From: Bacillota bacterium
GTDB taxonomy: Bacteria; Bacillota; Clostridia; Acetivibrionales; JAFADI01
Assembly: GCA_023424965.1 (NCBI GenBank)
Contig: JAFADI010000010.1
Coordinates: 4,397-68,396, forward strand
DNA: 64,000 bases
Reading direction: 5' to 3'
Of the stretch, positions 51,921 through 60,792 are shown one piece after another. Below the pieces are notes generated by a model, which did not search any database, was not told where the DNA came from, and saw only the letters and a program-made list of their open reading frames with translations. How positions within the stretch are numbered: the stretch's first letter is position 1; each line of letters opens with the position of its first letter. A program made the translations under genes and the position numbers.

Positions 51921-53081
51921 ATGAAACAGGCCAGAAGATTGGATAACGCACCACCCTACCTTTTCGTGGAGATTGAGGAAAACATAAGGCAGGCTCAAAA
52001 AAAGGGCATCGACGTGATCAACCTGGGGATCGGCGACCCTGACCTGCCCACCCCTGATTTTATAATAAATAAAATGGTGGAAGCAGTCAGGAACCCCGAA
52101 TACCACAGGTACCCGGAATACGACGGATGCATCGAATTCCGGGAAGCGGTAGCCAGGTTTTACAAGCGCAGATTCGGTGTTGATGCGGACCCTGAAACGG
52201 AGATCGTCACACTTTTAGGCTCGAAGGAGGGGATCGCCCACATCTTTTTCGCCCTGGTAAATGACGGCGACTTTACGCTGGTGCCCGACCCCCAGTACCC
52301 GGTATATAAAATGGCCACCGCGCTGACGGGAGGCGTGCCCTATCCCATGCCCCTGCTCAAGGCAAACGGGTATCTTCCCGACTTTTCGGTAATTCCGCAG
52401 GAAGTGATCAGGAGAAGCAAAATACTGTTCATGAACTATCCCAACAATCCTACCGGAGCCGTGGCGAACCTGGACTTCTACCAGAAAACGGTAGACTTTG
52501 CCCTGGAACATGAAATCGTGGTGTGCAACGACAATGCCTATTCGGAATTCACCTTTGACGGAATTACCGCTCCCAGCATACTGCAGGCGGAGGGAGCCAT
52601 GAAGACCGCAGTGGAATTCCATTCCCTCTCAAAATCCTACAACATGACAGGCTGGAGGCTTGGGTTCGCGGTGGGAAACAGGGAAGCCATCTCAAAACTC
52701 AAAAAAATGAAGAACAACATCGACTCCGGAGCCTTCACCGCAGTGCAGATTGCGGGCATTGAGGCGCTGGACAGGGGAGACGTCTTTATACAGTCTATGC
52801 GGGAGGTTTACCGGAACCGGAGGGATATGGCTGCAAAGGCATTGGAAAAGCTGGGCTTTGAATTTGAAATGCCCGGAGGGGCCTTTTACATATGGATAAA
52901 AGTCCCGGAAGGCTACGATTCCAAAAGCTTTACCGCACTGCTTCTAGACCGGTGCGGAGTGGTGGTAGCGCCCGGCAGCGGCTATGGAGAATACGGGGAA
53001 GGGTACATCCGGATTTCTTTGACCATCGAGGAAAGCCGGCTGCAGGAAGCCCTCGAAAGAATAGGGGCCATGAGGCTTTAG
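51921..53081 (+). CDS. dapL: LL-diaminopimelate aminotransferase-like PLP enzyme
   Basis: 386-aa fold-type I aminotransferase. Residues seen: NLGIGDPDLPTPDFI, the MNYPNNPTGAVA loop, CNDNAYSEFTFDG, the Schiff-base lysine in HSLSKSYNMTGWRLGFAVG and the C-terminal GEYGEGYIRISLT arginine. The RYPEYDGCIEFREAVA and the overall pattern match the DapL2-type enzymes of lysine/cell-wall synthesis; other aminotransferases of this subgroup are possible. AAAGGAG precedes the ATG at 51921. Confidence 0.85.
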   Translation: MKQARRLDNAPPYLFVEIEENIRQAQKKGIDVINLGIGDPDLPTPDFIINKMVEAVRNPEYHRYPEYDGCIEFREAVARFYKRRFGVDADPETEIVTLLGSKEGIAHIFFALVNDGDFTLVPDPQYPVYKMATALTGGVPYPMPLLKANGYLPDFSVIPQEVIRRSKILFMNYPNNPTGAVANLDFYQKTVDFALEHEIVVCNDNAYSEFTFDGITAPSILQAEGAMKTAVEFHSLSKSYNMTGWRLGFAVGNREAISKLKKMKNNIDSGAFTAVQIAGIEALDRGDVFIQSMREVYRNRRDMAAKALEKLGFEFEMPGGAFYIWIKVPEGYDSKSFTALLLDRCGVVVAPGSGYGEYGEGYIRISLTIEESRLQEALERIGAMRL

Positions 53082-53107
53082 AAGATGAAAAAAATATTTG
53101 CTTCACG

Positions 53108-53136
53108 TTGTAAAAAAGCACTCCGTGTGGTAAAAT
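53108..53136 (+). promoter_or_regulatory. Promoter of the pheS-pheT operon
   Basis: TTGTAA (53108-53113), 17 bases, TAAAAT (53131-53136). Transcription would begin near 53143, just before the T-box leader. Confidence 0.65.
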
Positions 53137-53159
53137 AATTTGGAATTGTATATTTCAAA

Positions 53160-53410
53160 AGCTGTGAAAGAGAAAAGTAGACGAATAATACCAGACAAGA
53201 GAGAAGGTGTCACCGGCTGAAAGCATCTTCATGGAATAACCCGTCGAAGTTCCCTCTGGAGCTGCATCCTGAACCGATAGTAGGAGATGCCGGAGCACAA
53301 CCGTTATAATGATGAGTGCATACCTTGCACGGGATATCCTGTGAGGTTGTGAACTTGGGTGGTACCGCGGAGAGAATGCCTTCGTCCCTTTTGGGATGGA
53401 GGCTTTTGTT
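53160..53410 (+). ncRNA. T-box leader of pheST
   Basis: A classic T-box: AAAAGTAGACGA near the 5' end, AGAGAGAAGGTG/CCGGCTGAAAG stem I features, a GTAGG...CCGTTAT stem III segment, and the T-box sequence TGGGTGGTACCGCGG at 53356-53370. A terminator GCCTTCGTCCC/GGGATGGAGGC with T run follows at 53378-53410. Uncharged tRNA-Phe would favour antitermination. TTC triplets suitable as specifier are present in stem I, but the exact one was not fixed. Confidence 0.93.
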
Positions 53411-53470
53411 TTTGCATCCATACAAAATTTATCGAAAGCTTGTGTAAGAATGAAGGAGGAACGGGCGGAA

Positions 53471-54490
53471 ATGAGAGAGCAGCTAAATGGCATAAAAGCT
53501 CAGGCCGAAAAAGAGCTTGAAGGTGTTCAGGCGATACAGGAGCTTGAGAATATCCGGGTGAAATACCTGGGCAAAAAGGGTGAGCTGACCTCCGTGTTAA
53601 GAGGCATGGGGGCGCTGACGGCCGAAGAGAGGCCTGTGATCGGCCAGTTGGCAAACGAGGTCAGGTCCTATCTGGAGGCCAGGCTGGATGACATGCTGCA
53701 GTCCCTTGCGGCAAAAGAGAGGGGACTCAAGCTGATACAGGAAACCATCGACATCACCATGCCGGGCAGGGTCCGGAAGTTCGGGAAAAAGCATCCCCTG
53801 ACCCAGGTGGTGGATGAGATCAAAGAGGTTTTCCTGGGGATGGGATACCAGATTGCCGAGGGTCCCGAGATAGAACTGGACTATTACAACTTTGAAGCCA
53901 TGAACATACCGAAAAACCATCCTTCCAGGGATGTGCAGGACACCTTCTACATTGACGAGAATGTGGTGCTGAGAACCCATACGTCTCCGGTACAGGCGAG
54001 GGTGATGAAAACCCAGAAGCCTCCCATCAGGGTCATATGCCCCGGCAGGGTCTACCGCTCCGACGAGGTGGATGCCACCCACTCACCCTGTTTCCATCAG
54101 GTGGAGGGTCTGGTGGTGGACAAAGGCGTTACGATGGGAGACCTGGTAGGGACACTGCAGGTGTTTGCAAAGGCCCTCTTCGGTGAGAAGACAAAAATAC
54201 GCTTGAGACCTCATCATTTCCCCTTCACAGAGCCAAGCGCAGAGGTGGATGTATCCTGTTGGGGTTGCGGCGGCAGCGGCTGCAGGATTTGCAAGGGCGA
54301 GGGCTGGGTGGAAATCCTGGGCTCCGGCATGGTCAGTCCCAAGGTCCTCAGGGAATGCGGCATTGACCCCGGGGAGTACAGCGGCTTTGCTTTCGGCCTG
54401 GGCGTGGAAAGGGTGGCCCTGGCCAGGTTCAACATTGATGATATGCGGCTTCTGACGGAAAATGACGTGCGCTTCCTGAAGCAGTTTTAA
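53471..54490 (+). CDS. pheS: Phenylalanyl-tRNA synthetase alpha subunit
   Basis: 339-aa catalytic subunit of the alpha2-beta2 class II synthetase. N-terminal coiled coil (MREQLNGIKAQAEKELEGV), motif 1 region HPLTQVVDEIKEVFLGMGY, motif 2 FHQVEGLVVDKG and motif 3 GFAFGLGVERVAL. The ATG at 53471 matches the usual start of the family and follows AAGGAGGA; an ATG at 53450 is also in frame. Confidence 0.97.
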   Translation: MREQLNGIKAQAEKELEGVQAIQELENIRVKYLGKKGELTSVLRGMGALTAEERPVIGQLANEVRSYLEARLDDMLQSLAAKERGLKLIQETIDITMPGRVRKFGKKHPLTQVVDEIKEVFLGMGYQIAEGPEIELDYYNFEAMNIPKNHPSRDVQDTFYIDENVVLRTHTSPVQARVMKTQKPPIRVICPGRVYRSDEVDATHSPCFHQVEGLVVDKGVTMGDLVGTLQVFAKALFGEKTKIRLRPHHFPFTEPSAEVDVSCWGCGGSGCRICKGEGWVEILGSGMVSPKVLRECGIDPGEYSGFAFGLGVERVALARFNIDDMRLLTENDVRFLKQF

Positions 54491-54513
54491 TATATTTAAA
54501 TGGAGGTTTTATT

Positions 54514-56982
54514 ATGAAGGTGCCATTGAAATGGTTGGCCGACTATGTGGATATAAATGTAAGCCCCAAGGAGTTCTCCGATGCCATGACCATGTCGGGC
54601 TCCAAGGTAGAGGGGATAGAGAAGCAGGGAGAAGAAATCAGCCGGGTTGTGGTGGGAAAGATCACCACGCTGGAAAAGCATCCGGACGCGGACAAACTCC
54701 AGGTGTCCCTGGTGGACATCGGGACGGAGCCGGTCCAGATTGTCACCGGAGCCCAGAACATAAGCCAGGGGGATTATATCCCTGTAGCCCTTGACGGCTC
54801 CACCCTCCCGGGAGACAAGAAGATAAAAAAAGGAAAGCTCAGAGGCATCGAGTCCAACGGAATGATGTGCTCCGTCCAGGAGCTGGGCTATACCCGGTAT
54901 GATTTTCCCGATGCCCATGAGCACGGCATCTATATCCTTTCCAAAGCCCTCCTGACGGAGAAATATCCCGAGGGGGCCGACAGCGATGCGGAACTGGACA
55001 AAAAGGTCCTTGGAAGGGATATCCAGGAAGTTCTCGGCATTGACGACCATGTGGTGGAGTTTGAAATAACCCCCAACAGGCCCGACTGCCTCAGCATCGT
55101 GGGCCTGGCCAGGGAAGCGGGGGCCACACTGGGAACAGCCTTCCGGAAGCCCCAGGTGACGGTGGAAGAAACGGCTGGAGATGCCCAGGCGCATGCCCAG
55201 GTAAAAATCGAAGATCCGGACCTCTGTCCCAGGTATGCGGCCAGGGTGATTAAAAACGTAAAGGTGGCGCCGTCCCCCGAATGGATGAAGGAACGCCTCC
55301 GGGCGGCGGGTGTCAGACCCATAAACAACATCGTGGACATAACAAACTATGTAATGCTTGAACTGGGGCAGCCCATGCACGCCTTCGACCTGGACAATAT
55401 CAAGGGTGCAAAGATCGTGGTGAGAAGGGCAAGGCAGGGCGAGACCATTGAGACCCTCGACGGCAATGAGCGGAAGCTGGAGTCCGGCATGCTGGTGATT
55501 GCAGATGGGGAAAAGGCCGTGGCCGTGGCTGGCGTCATGGGCGGCGGAAATTCGGAAGTCTCCGATAGCACCACCAATATACTCTTCGAGTCTGCCAACT
55601 TCAACGGAACCTCCATAAGGCTTACCTCCAAAAAGCTGGGAATGAGGACGGAGGCATCCTCCCGGTTTGAAAAGGGGCTGGATGTCAACAGCACCGTATA
55701 CGCACTGGACCGGGCGGCACAGCTCATCGTCCAGCTTGGGGCGGGAGAAGTGGTGAGCGGGGTGATCGACTGCTATCCCTCCGTACTTGAGCCAAGGTCC
55801 ATCGGCCTTGACTGTGCGAGCATAAACGCTTTGCTGGGTACCGATATACCAAAGCAGGACATGGTAAAGATTTTGAGGAGCGTAGAGCTTCTGGTGGATG
55901 AGGAAGCCGGAAAAGTCACGGTGCCCACCTTCCGGCAGGATATCGAGGAAGAGGCAGACCTGGCGGAAGAGGTGGCCAGGTTCTATGGCTATAACAATAT
56001 CAAGGCCACACTGCTGCCCGGAAAGGAAATGACCAGAGGAATAAAGAGCTTCAAACAGAAGGTTGAAGATAAAATACGCGACAACATGACGGCGGCAGGG
56101 CTGTATGAAATTTATACCTATTCCTTCACCAGCCCCGGGGTGTTCGATATGATTAACCTTCCGGCGGACAGCGAGCTGAGGAATGCCGTGGTCATTTCAA
56201 ACCCCCTGGGAGTGGACTACAGCATCATGAGGACCACCACCCTACCGGATATGCTGACGGTATTGTCCAGGAACTATAACCGGAGAATTGAAGAGGCCAG
56301 GCTGTTCGAGCTTTCCTACACCTATTCCAGGAACAAGCCCAGAAAGACGCAGATCGCGGGAATTGACGAAAGCGGCCTGCCGGAGGAAACAGAGGTTCTG
56401 ACCCTGGGGATGTACGGAAAGGTGGATTTCTTTGATGTAAAAGGCGCAGTGGAGGGCTTGCTGGGGACCCTGGGCATTAAAAATTATGAGTTTGCCAGGG
56501 AAGCCCAGAATCCCACCTTCCATCCCGGCAGGACGGCGGTTCTGCTCATCGGCGGGGAGAAAGCCGGCACCATCGGCGAGGTTCACCCCGATGTGCTGGA
56601 GAAGTATGAAATCTCCACCAAAGCTTTTGTCGGAGTGATCGAGGTTCAAAAGCTGCTGGAAAGCTCCGGCCATATCGCCCAGTATAAGGCACTGCCGAAA
56701 TTCCCGGCGGTTTCAAGGGACATCGCAATGCTTGTGAAGGATGAAGTAACGGTCAAGCAAATCGAAGATGTCATCAGGGAAGGCTCGGGGAAAATGCTGG
56801 AGGATATCCAGTTGTTCGATGTATACAAGGGAAAACAGGTGCCGGATGGCTTCAAGAGCATTGCATACGCCATTACCTTCAGGGCGGAGGACAGGACGCT
56901 CACGGATGAAGAAGTGGCCAGGGTCATGGCCAAAGTTCTGGAGGGTCTGAAAAACAAGCTGGAAGCCCAGCTGAGAGAATAA
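54514..56982 (+). CDS. pheT: Phenylalanyl-tRNA synthetase beta subunit
   Basis: 822-aa beta subunit. Order of domains: N-terminal tRNA-binding OB fold (residues about 45-155), B3/B4 editing region, B5 (near 410-480), a core class II-like domain and a C-terminal FDX-ACB anticodon-binding domain (LPKFPAVSRDIAMLVKDEV). ATG at 54514 follows TGGAGG, 23 bases after pheS. Confidence 0.97.
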   Translation: MKVPLKWLADYVDINVSPKEFSDAMTMSGSKVEGIEKQGEEISRVVVGKITTLEKHPDADKLQVSLVDIGTEPVQIVTGAQNISQGDYIPVALDGSTLPGDKKIKKGKLRGIESNGMMCSVQELGYTRYDFPDAHEHGIYILSKALLTEKYPEGADSDAELDKKVLGRDIQEVLGIDDHVVEFEITPNRPDCLSIVGLAREAGATLGTAFRKPQVTVEETAGDAQAHAQVKIEDPDLCPRYAARVIKNVKVAPSPEWMKERLRAAGVRPINNIVDITNYVMLELGQPMHAFDLDNIKGAKIVVRRARQGETIETLDGNERKLESGMLVIADGEKAVAVAGVMGGGNSEVSDSTTNILFESANFNGTSIRLTSKKLGMRTEASSRFEKGLDVNSTVYALDRAAQLIVQLGAGEVVSGVIDCYPSVLEPRSIGLDCASINALLGTDIPKQDMVKILRSVELLVDEEAGKVTVPTFRQDIEEEADLAEEVARFYGYNNIKATLLPGKEMTRGIKSFKQKVEDKIRDNMTAAGLYEIYTYSFTSPGVFDMINLPADSELRNAVVISNPLGVDYSIMRTTTLPDMLTVLSRNYNRRIEEARLFELSYTYSRNKPRKTQIAGIDESGLPEETEVLTLGMYGKVDFFDVKGAVEGLLGTLGIKNYEFAREAQNPTFHPGRTAVLLIGGEKAGTIGEVHPDVLEKYEISTKAFVGVIEVQKLLESSGHIAQYKALPKFPAVSRDIAMLVKDEVTVKQIEDVIREGSGKMLEDIQLFDVYKGKQVPDGFKSIAYAITFRAEDRTLTDEEVARVMAKVLEGLKNKLEAQLRE

Positions 56983-56994
56983 TAATAAACAAAA

Positions 56995-57031
56995 CAAAAA
57001 CAGCGGTGCAATCGCATGCCGCTGTTTTTGT
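56995..57031. terminator. Terminator between pheT and the spore protein gene
   Basis: AAAAACAGCGG and CCGCTGTTTTT arms around a 12-base loop. Serves the two convergent genes. Confidence 0.85.
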
Positions 57032-57045
57032 TTGTGATTGTCAGC

Positions 57046-57267
57046 TTATTTCAACTGACCTTCAGCCATCTGAATCATTTTTTTAACCATCTGGCCGCCG
57101 ATAGGACCGCCTTCAAGTCCGTTCTGCCTGCAAGATACGTCACCCTTGTAGTGGTCGTTGTTTTCTTTTGTGAATTGAGTGAGCCCGATTTCCTGTGCAC
57201 ATTCCATTTTAAACTTTGTCAGTGCCTCTCTGGAACCCGGTACGAGAGGAGTTTTTGGTCTGGACAT
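57046..57267 (-). CDS. Alpha/beta-type small acid-soluble spore protein
   Basis: 73-aa protein with the family signatures: KFKMECAQEIGL (germination protease site region) and GEVTCRQNGLEGGPIGGQMVKKM-type C-terminal DNA-binding helix, here GDVSCRQNGLEGGPIGGQMV. It coats DNA in spores and protects it from UV. AAGAAGGTG precedes the start. Forespore-specific (sigma-G) control is expected, but its promoter was not confidently read. Direct evidence that the host forms endospores. Confidence 0.95.
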   Translation of the reverse strand: MSRPKTPLVPGSREALTKFKMECAQEIGLTQFTKENNDHYKGDVSCRQNGLEGGPIGGQMVKKMIQMAEGQLK

Positions 57268-57466
57268 ATATTCACCTTCTTTTTTTATTTTTTTGATTTA
57301 TGACTACAATTCTATTCTTAGCAGAAAACTAAATTTATTACGTATTAATTCTTTCAACTTTTAGCAGTAAAATGAAGAGCTGGTGACAGTTCTGCCATTT
57401 GAAAAAATTTTGGTGTGCGGGGCAGTGGAATACTATTGCGGACGGGGAGGAATTTAGCTGCGAATA

Positions 57467-57495
57467 TTGCGTTGGTATGCAGGTTTTGATAAAAT
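57467..57495 (+). promoter_or_regulatory. Promoter of pgi
   Basis: TTGCGT (57467-57472), 17 bases, TAAAAT (57490-57495), about 50 bases before the start codon. The rest of the 276-base gap (57268-57543) holds no credible gene. Confidence 0.6.
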
Positions 57496-57543
57496 AGTAG
57501 CAATGTTTGGAAACCTTTATGAGAATTTACAGGAGGATTGTTT

Positions 57544-58896
57544 ATGCAAGCACTTAAATTTGATTATTCCAAAGCGCTGAGTTTTATAAAGGAAGAAGAA
57601 GTGGCGTATTTTGAAAGCGTTGTGAAGTCCGCCCATGAAATGCTCCACAATAAGACCGGTGCAGGCAGCGACTATGTGGGCTGGGTGGACCTGCCGTTAA
57701 ACTATGACAGGGAAGAATTTGCAAGGATCAAGGCCGCTGCCGAAAAGATCAAATCGGATTCGGAAGTCCTCATCGTAATAGGCATCGGAGGCTCCTATCT
57801 CGGTGCCAGAGCCGCCATTGAATTTCTTTCCCATTCCTTCTACAACCTGCTTCCCAGGTCTGAGAGGAAGACCCCGGAAATCTATTTCGTAGGAAACAAC
57901 ATAAGCTCCACGTACATCGCCGACCTGCTTGAGCTTATCAAGGGGAAGGAGATCTCGGTCAATGTCATCTCCAAGTCGGGAACCACCACGGAGCCTGCCA
58001 TTGCCTTCAGAATTTTCAAGGAATACATGGAAAACAAATACGGCAAGGAAGGCGCAGCCAAGAGAATTTACGCCACCACCGACAAGGCCAGGGGAGCGTT
58101 GAAGAAGCTGGCAACGGAAGAAAATTATGAAACCTTTGTCATCCCCGACGACGTGGGCGGAAGATATTCCGTACTTACCCCCGTGGGACTTCTCCCCATT
58201 GCCGTCAGCGGCGCGGATATCGACCGCATGATGGAAGGGGCCGCACATGCCCACAAGCTGTATTCCAACCCCGATATCAGGGAGAACGACTGCTACAAAT
58301 ACGCGGCGGTGAGGAACTCCCTGTACAGAAAGAACAAGGCCATTGAAATCATGGTAAATTACGAGCCGGCGCTGCACTTCTTTACCGAGTGGTGGAAACA
58401 GCTCTACGGCGAAAGCGAAGGCAAGGACCAGAAGGGTATTTTCCCTGCCGGGGTGGATTTCTCAGCCGACCTCCATTCCATGGGACAGTACATCCAGGAC
58501 GGACTCCGGAACATCTTTGAAACCGTCATCAATGTGGAAAAACCCAGAAAGGTCATCACCGTCAAGGCAGACAAGGACAATGTGGACGGACTCAATTTCC
58601 TGGCGGGAAAAGATATGGACTATGTGAACAAAAAGGCAATGGAGGGGACCATCATTGCCCATACCGACGGAGGCGTGCCCAACCTGGTTCTGAATGTTCC
58701 CGAGTTGAACGAATTCTGCTTCGGACAGCTGGTTTACTTCTTCGAGAAGGCCTGCGGCATCAGCGGCTACCTGCTGGCGGTGAATCCCTTCGACCAGCCG
58801 GGCGTTGAGGCATACAAGAAAAACATGTTTGCCCTTCTCGGAAAGCCGGGCTATGAAGAAGAAAAGAAGAGGCTGGAGGAAAGGCTCTCAAAATAG
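57544..58896 (+). CDS. pgi: Glucose-6-phosphate isomerase
   Basis: 450-aa glycolytic isomerase of the short bacterial type. Sugar-phosphate contacts are in VIGIGGSYLGARAAIEF and VISKSGTTTEPAIAFRIFK; the base glutamate lies in GESEGKDQKGIFPAG and the C-terminal lysine in NPFDQPGVEAYKKNMF. AGGAGGA lies six bases before the ATG at 57544. Confidence 0.97.
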   Translation: MQALKFDYSKALSFIKEEEVAYFESVVKSAHEMLHNKTGAGSDYVGWVDLPLNYDREEFARIKAAAEKIKSDSEVLIVIGIGGSYLGARAAIEFLSHSFYNLLPRSERKTPEIYFVGNNISSTYIADLLELIKGKEISVNVISKSGTTTEPAIAFRIFKEYMENKYGKEGAAKRIYATTDKARGALKKLATEENYETFVIPDDVGGRYSVLTPVGLLPIAVSGADIDRMMEGAAHAHKLYSNPDIRENDCYKYAAVRNSLYRKNKAIEIMVNYEPALHFFTEWWKQLYGESEGKDQKGIFPAGVDFSADLHSMGQYIQDGLRNIFETVINVEKPRKVITVKADKDNVDGLNFLAGKDMDYVNKKAMEGTIIAHTDGGVPNLVLNVPELNEFCFGQLVYFFEKACGISGYLLAVNPFDQPGVEAYKKNMFALLGKPGYEEEKKRLEERLSK

Positions 58897-58909
58897 AAAG
58901 GGAAAATGC

Positions 58910-58940
58910 AAATGGCCGGTAGAGTATACCGGCCATTTTT
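58910..58940. terminator. Terminator after pgi
   Basis: AAATGGCCGGT/ACCGGCCATTTTT hairpin. It also lies just beyond the stop of the oppositely oriented phosphoesterase gene, so it can serve both. Confidence 0.85.
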
Positions 58941-58947
58941 GTGACAC

Positions 58948-59748
58948 TCAAATGTGGTAGACGGTGATTTCCGGCCTGGAAAGGAACCGCAGGGGAAACA
59001 GCACATTGCCCAGGCCGCGGTTTATGTAAAGGTTGATTCCATTCACCTTGTGCAGCCCGCCCTTGATGCCCTGCTTGCAGAGCTTTTCATCCCTCAGCAG
59101 CTTAAATTCCAGGTTGAAGGGGGCCCAGATCTGGCCGCCGTGGAAGTGGCCGCAGAAAAGGTAGTCCAGCTTTCCCCGGGGAATTTCCAGCGCGATGTCG
59201 GGATTATGGGAGAAGCCCAGACTGGCAAAGGCCTTCTCACTGCACCGGCTGAAGGCTTCCTCCAGGTTGTGGTGGCCGTATCGTATATCTGCAATTCCAA
59301 TCAGGTTATATGTTTTGGCATTCTTTTCAATGGTCACACACCGGTTGTGAAGTATGGTTATACCTGCAGCTTCCATTTGGGACATAAAGTCCCCGAGGCC
59401 TCTGTCGTCACGGCGGAAAGCCCTGTAGTCATGGTTCCCCAGGCACAGGTACATGTTCGGGTATGTTCCGAGGGTTGCAAGGAACTCCATAAATGCCGGA
59501 ACCTGGTCCCGGGTTTCCACATAATCGCCTGTCAATAGAATTACATCGGGTGCTTCCTGCGTGATTACCTCTCTGATCCTGCCAGCGGAAACTTTCAGGC
59601 GGCCGATATGAATGTCGGACAGCTGAAGCACTTTCAGTCCGTGGACGCTTTTGGTAAACCATATGTGTTTTACTTCCAGAAAGCCCGCCTCAAAACGCAT
59701 GTAAAGCAGAGCCAATAAAATAACTGCCAGTATATATAGGTATGTCAT
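58948..59748 (-). CDS. Membrane-anchored metallophosphoesterase
   Basis: 266-aa calcineurin-fold hydrolase of the YkuE/YaeI type. N-terminal hydrophobic anchor (residues 2-18), then the dimetal motifs LSDIHIGR, LTGDYVETRD, LCLGNHDYRAF and the histidines in GFSHNPD and FCGHFHGGQIWAP. The start at 59748 follows GAGGAAGC on the minus strand; a longer frame to 59850 is not favoured. Relatives hydrolyse phosphodiesters, including UDP-sugar-lipid type substrates; the target here is unknown. Confidence 0.88.
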   Translation of the reverse strand: MTYLYILAVILLALLYMRFEAGFLEVKHIWFTKSVHGLKVLQLSDIHIGRLKVSAGRIREVITQEAPDVILLTGDYVETRDQVPAFMEFLATLGTYPNMYLCLGNHDYRAFRRDDRGLGDFMSQMEAAGITILHNRCVTIEKNAKTYNLIGIADIRYGHHNLEEAFSRCSEKAFASLGFSHNPDIALEIPRGKLDYLFCGHFHGGQIWAPFNLEFKLLRDEKLCKQGIKGGLHKVNGINLYINRGLGNVLFPLRFLSRPEITVYHI

Positions 59749-59913
59749 CAAAGCTTCCTCATTTGCGCAATCAATCTCTATATTACTATACCAGCATGTA
59801 CAGGAGCTAGCAATAATATTTTTGGATCCATCCAGGATATGGGCAACCATACAGCTTTATCTTGTGGATTTTCATCTGGGAAGTAATGTATAATCGAAAC
59901 GGGGGTGAGGCCG

Positions 59914-60075
59914 GTGCTGGAGAAGAGCGATTTTATACAGAGAACCTATTCCGTTAAAAGCTATCGAAAAAGAAAAACGCTGCCTTTTAAAAAAATCCTT
60001 ATGTATTTTTCGATCATTCTGGGTTTGTTTTTTGTCCTGGGAGTAATTTTTCTTTCTGCAAATGAGTTGATTTAA
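59914..60075 (+). CDS. Small membrane protein, 53 aa
   Basis: Short frame, GTG start, with GGGGTGAGG just before it and a TATAAT box at 59889-59894. The N-terminal half is basic (YSVKSYRKRKTLPFKK) and is followed by one strong transmembrane helix (ILMYFSIILGLFFVLGVIFL). It resembles the short basic-plus-helix proteins often found in Clostridia, but no family was recognised. It stands alone between the phosphoesterase and marR genes. Confidence 0.55.
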   Translation: MLEKSDFIQRTYSVKSYRKRKTLPFKKILMYFSIILGLFFVLGVIFLSANELI

Positions 60076-60099
60076 CAAAGCCATAGTATAATTAATATT

Positions 60100-60120
60100 G
60101 TTGAAATAGAAACAAAAGTT
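60100..60120 (+). promoter_or_regulatory. MarR operator candidate, site 1
   Basis: GTTGAAATAGAAACAAAAG matches the sequence at 60713-60730 at 15 of 18 positions. It lies 43 bases before the marR start. Confidence 0.5.
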
Positions 60121-60163
60121 AAATATAATATTGTTAATGCACCAACGGGTGGGAGGATAGGCC

Positions 60164-60634
60164 ATGGACAAAGAAGAACAGGTCATCATGGGTTTCAGGG
60201 ACTTATACAACAAGATGGTTTTTCTTAATAGGAAGATGGAAGACAGTCTTAAGGGTTATAAGTCTTCTGAAGTACATTGCATCGAATACATTGGAAGAAA
60301 TGCAGATCCCAACGTGACAAAACTTGCGGAGTCCTTTTATATGACCAGGGGCGCTATGAGCAAAATAACTCAGAAGCTCATAAAAAAAGGCATTATCGAA
60401 AGCTACCAGAAGCCGGATAACAAGAAAGAAATCTATTTCAGGCTTACTGAACAAGGACAGGTAGTTTATAAAGTCCATGAGGAACTGCACAAAGAGTTTC
60501 GAGAGCGGGATAAAGCCGTATTTGAGCAGGTAACCGAGGAACAATTTGACGGTATGCTTAGCTTCGTAGAAAAGTATAGCAGGCATTTGGACGCAGAAAT
60601 AAAGAAGCAAGGCGCAGATAGTAAGCCGGAATAA
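60164..60634 (+). CDS. MarR-family transcriptional regulator
   Basis: 156-aa winged-helix protein. Recognition region VTKLAESFYMTRGAMSKITQKLIKKGIIESYQ and wing KPDNKKEIYFRLTEQG. It usually represses efflux genes until a drug-like ligand binds. The MFS exporter gene follows after a terminator and carries a similar operator-like motif. GGGAGG precedes the ATG. AT-rich composition compared with the first 60 kb hints at a separately acquired pair. Confidence 0.92.
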   Translation: MDKEEQVIMGFRDLYNKMVFLNRKMEDSLKGYKSSEVHCIEYIGRNADPNVTKLAESFYMTRGAMSKITQKLIKKGIIESYQKPDNKKEIYFRLTEQGQVVYKVHEELHKEFRERDKAVFEQVTEEQFDGMLSFVEKYSRHLDAEIKKQGADSKPE

Positions 60635-60663
60635 ATTTGAATAATAAAAATGGAAAACTACAG

Positions 60664-60698
60664 GCAGCCCAACACTATTGAGGACGGGCTGCATTTTT
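60664..60698 (+). terminator. Terminator after marR
   Basis: GCAGCCC (60664-60670) and GGGCTGC (60686-60692) with TTTTT next. It separates the regulator from the exporter promoter. Confidence 0.8.
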
Positions 60699-60712
60699 AT
60701 TGCTGCAGTTTT

Positions 60713-60762
60713 GTTGACAAGGAAACAAAATTACGATATGATAAACATGTTTCCAAGGAAGC
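60713..60762 (+). promoter_or_regulatory. Promoter and operator of the MFS gene
   Basis: TTGACA (60714-60719), 17 bases, TATGAT (60737-60742). GTTGACAAGGAAACAAAA (60713-60730) resembles site 1 before marR. GTTTCC-AA-GGAAGC (60749-60762) is a near palindrome just downstream, and its GTTTCC mirrors the GGAAAC of the first. Confidence 0.65.
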
Positions 60763-60792
60763 AAAACCGTAGCTTTTGAGAGGAGAATTTCA

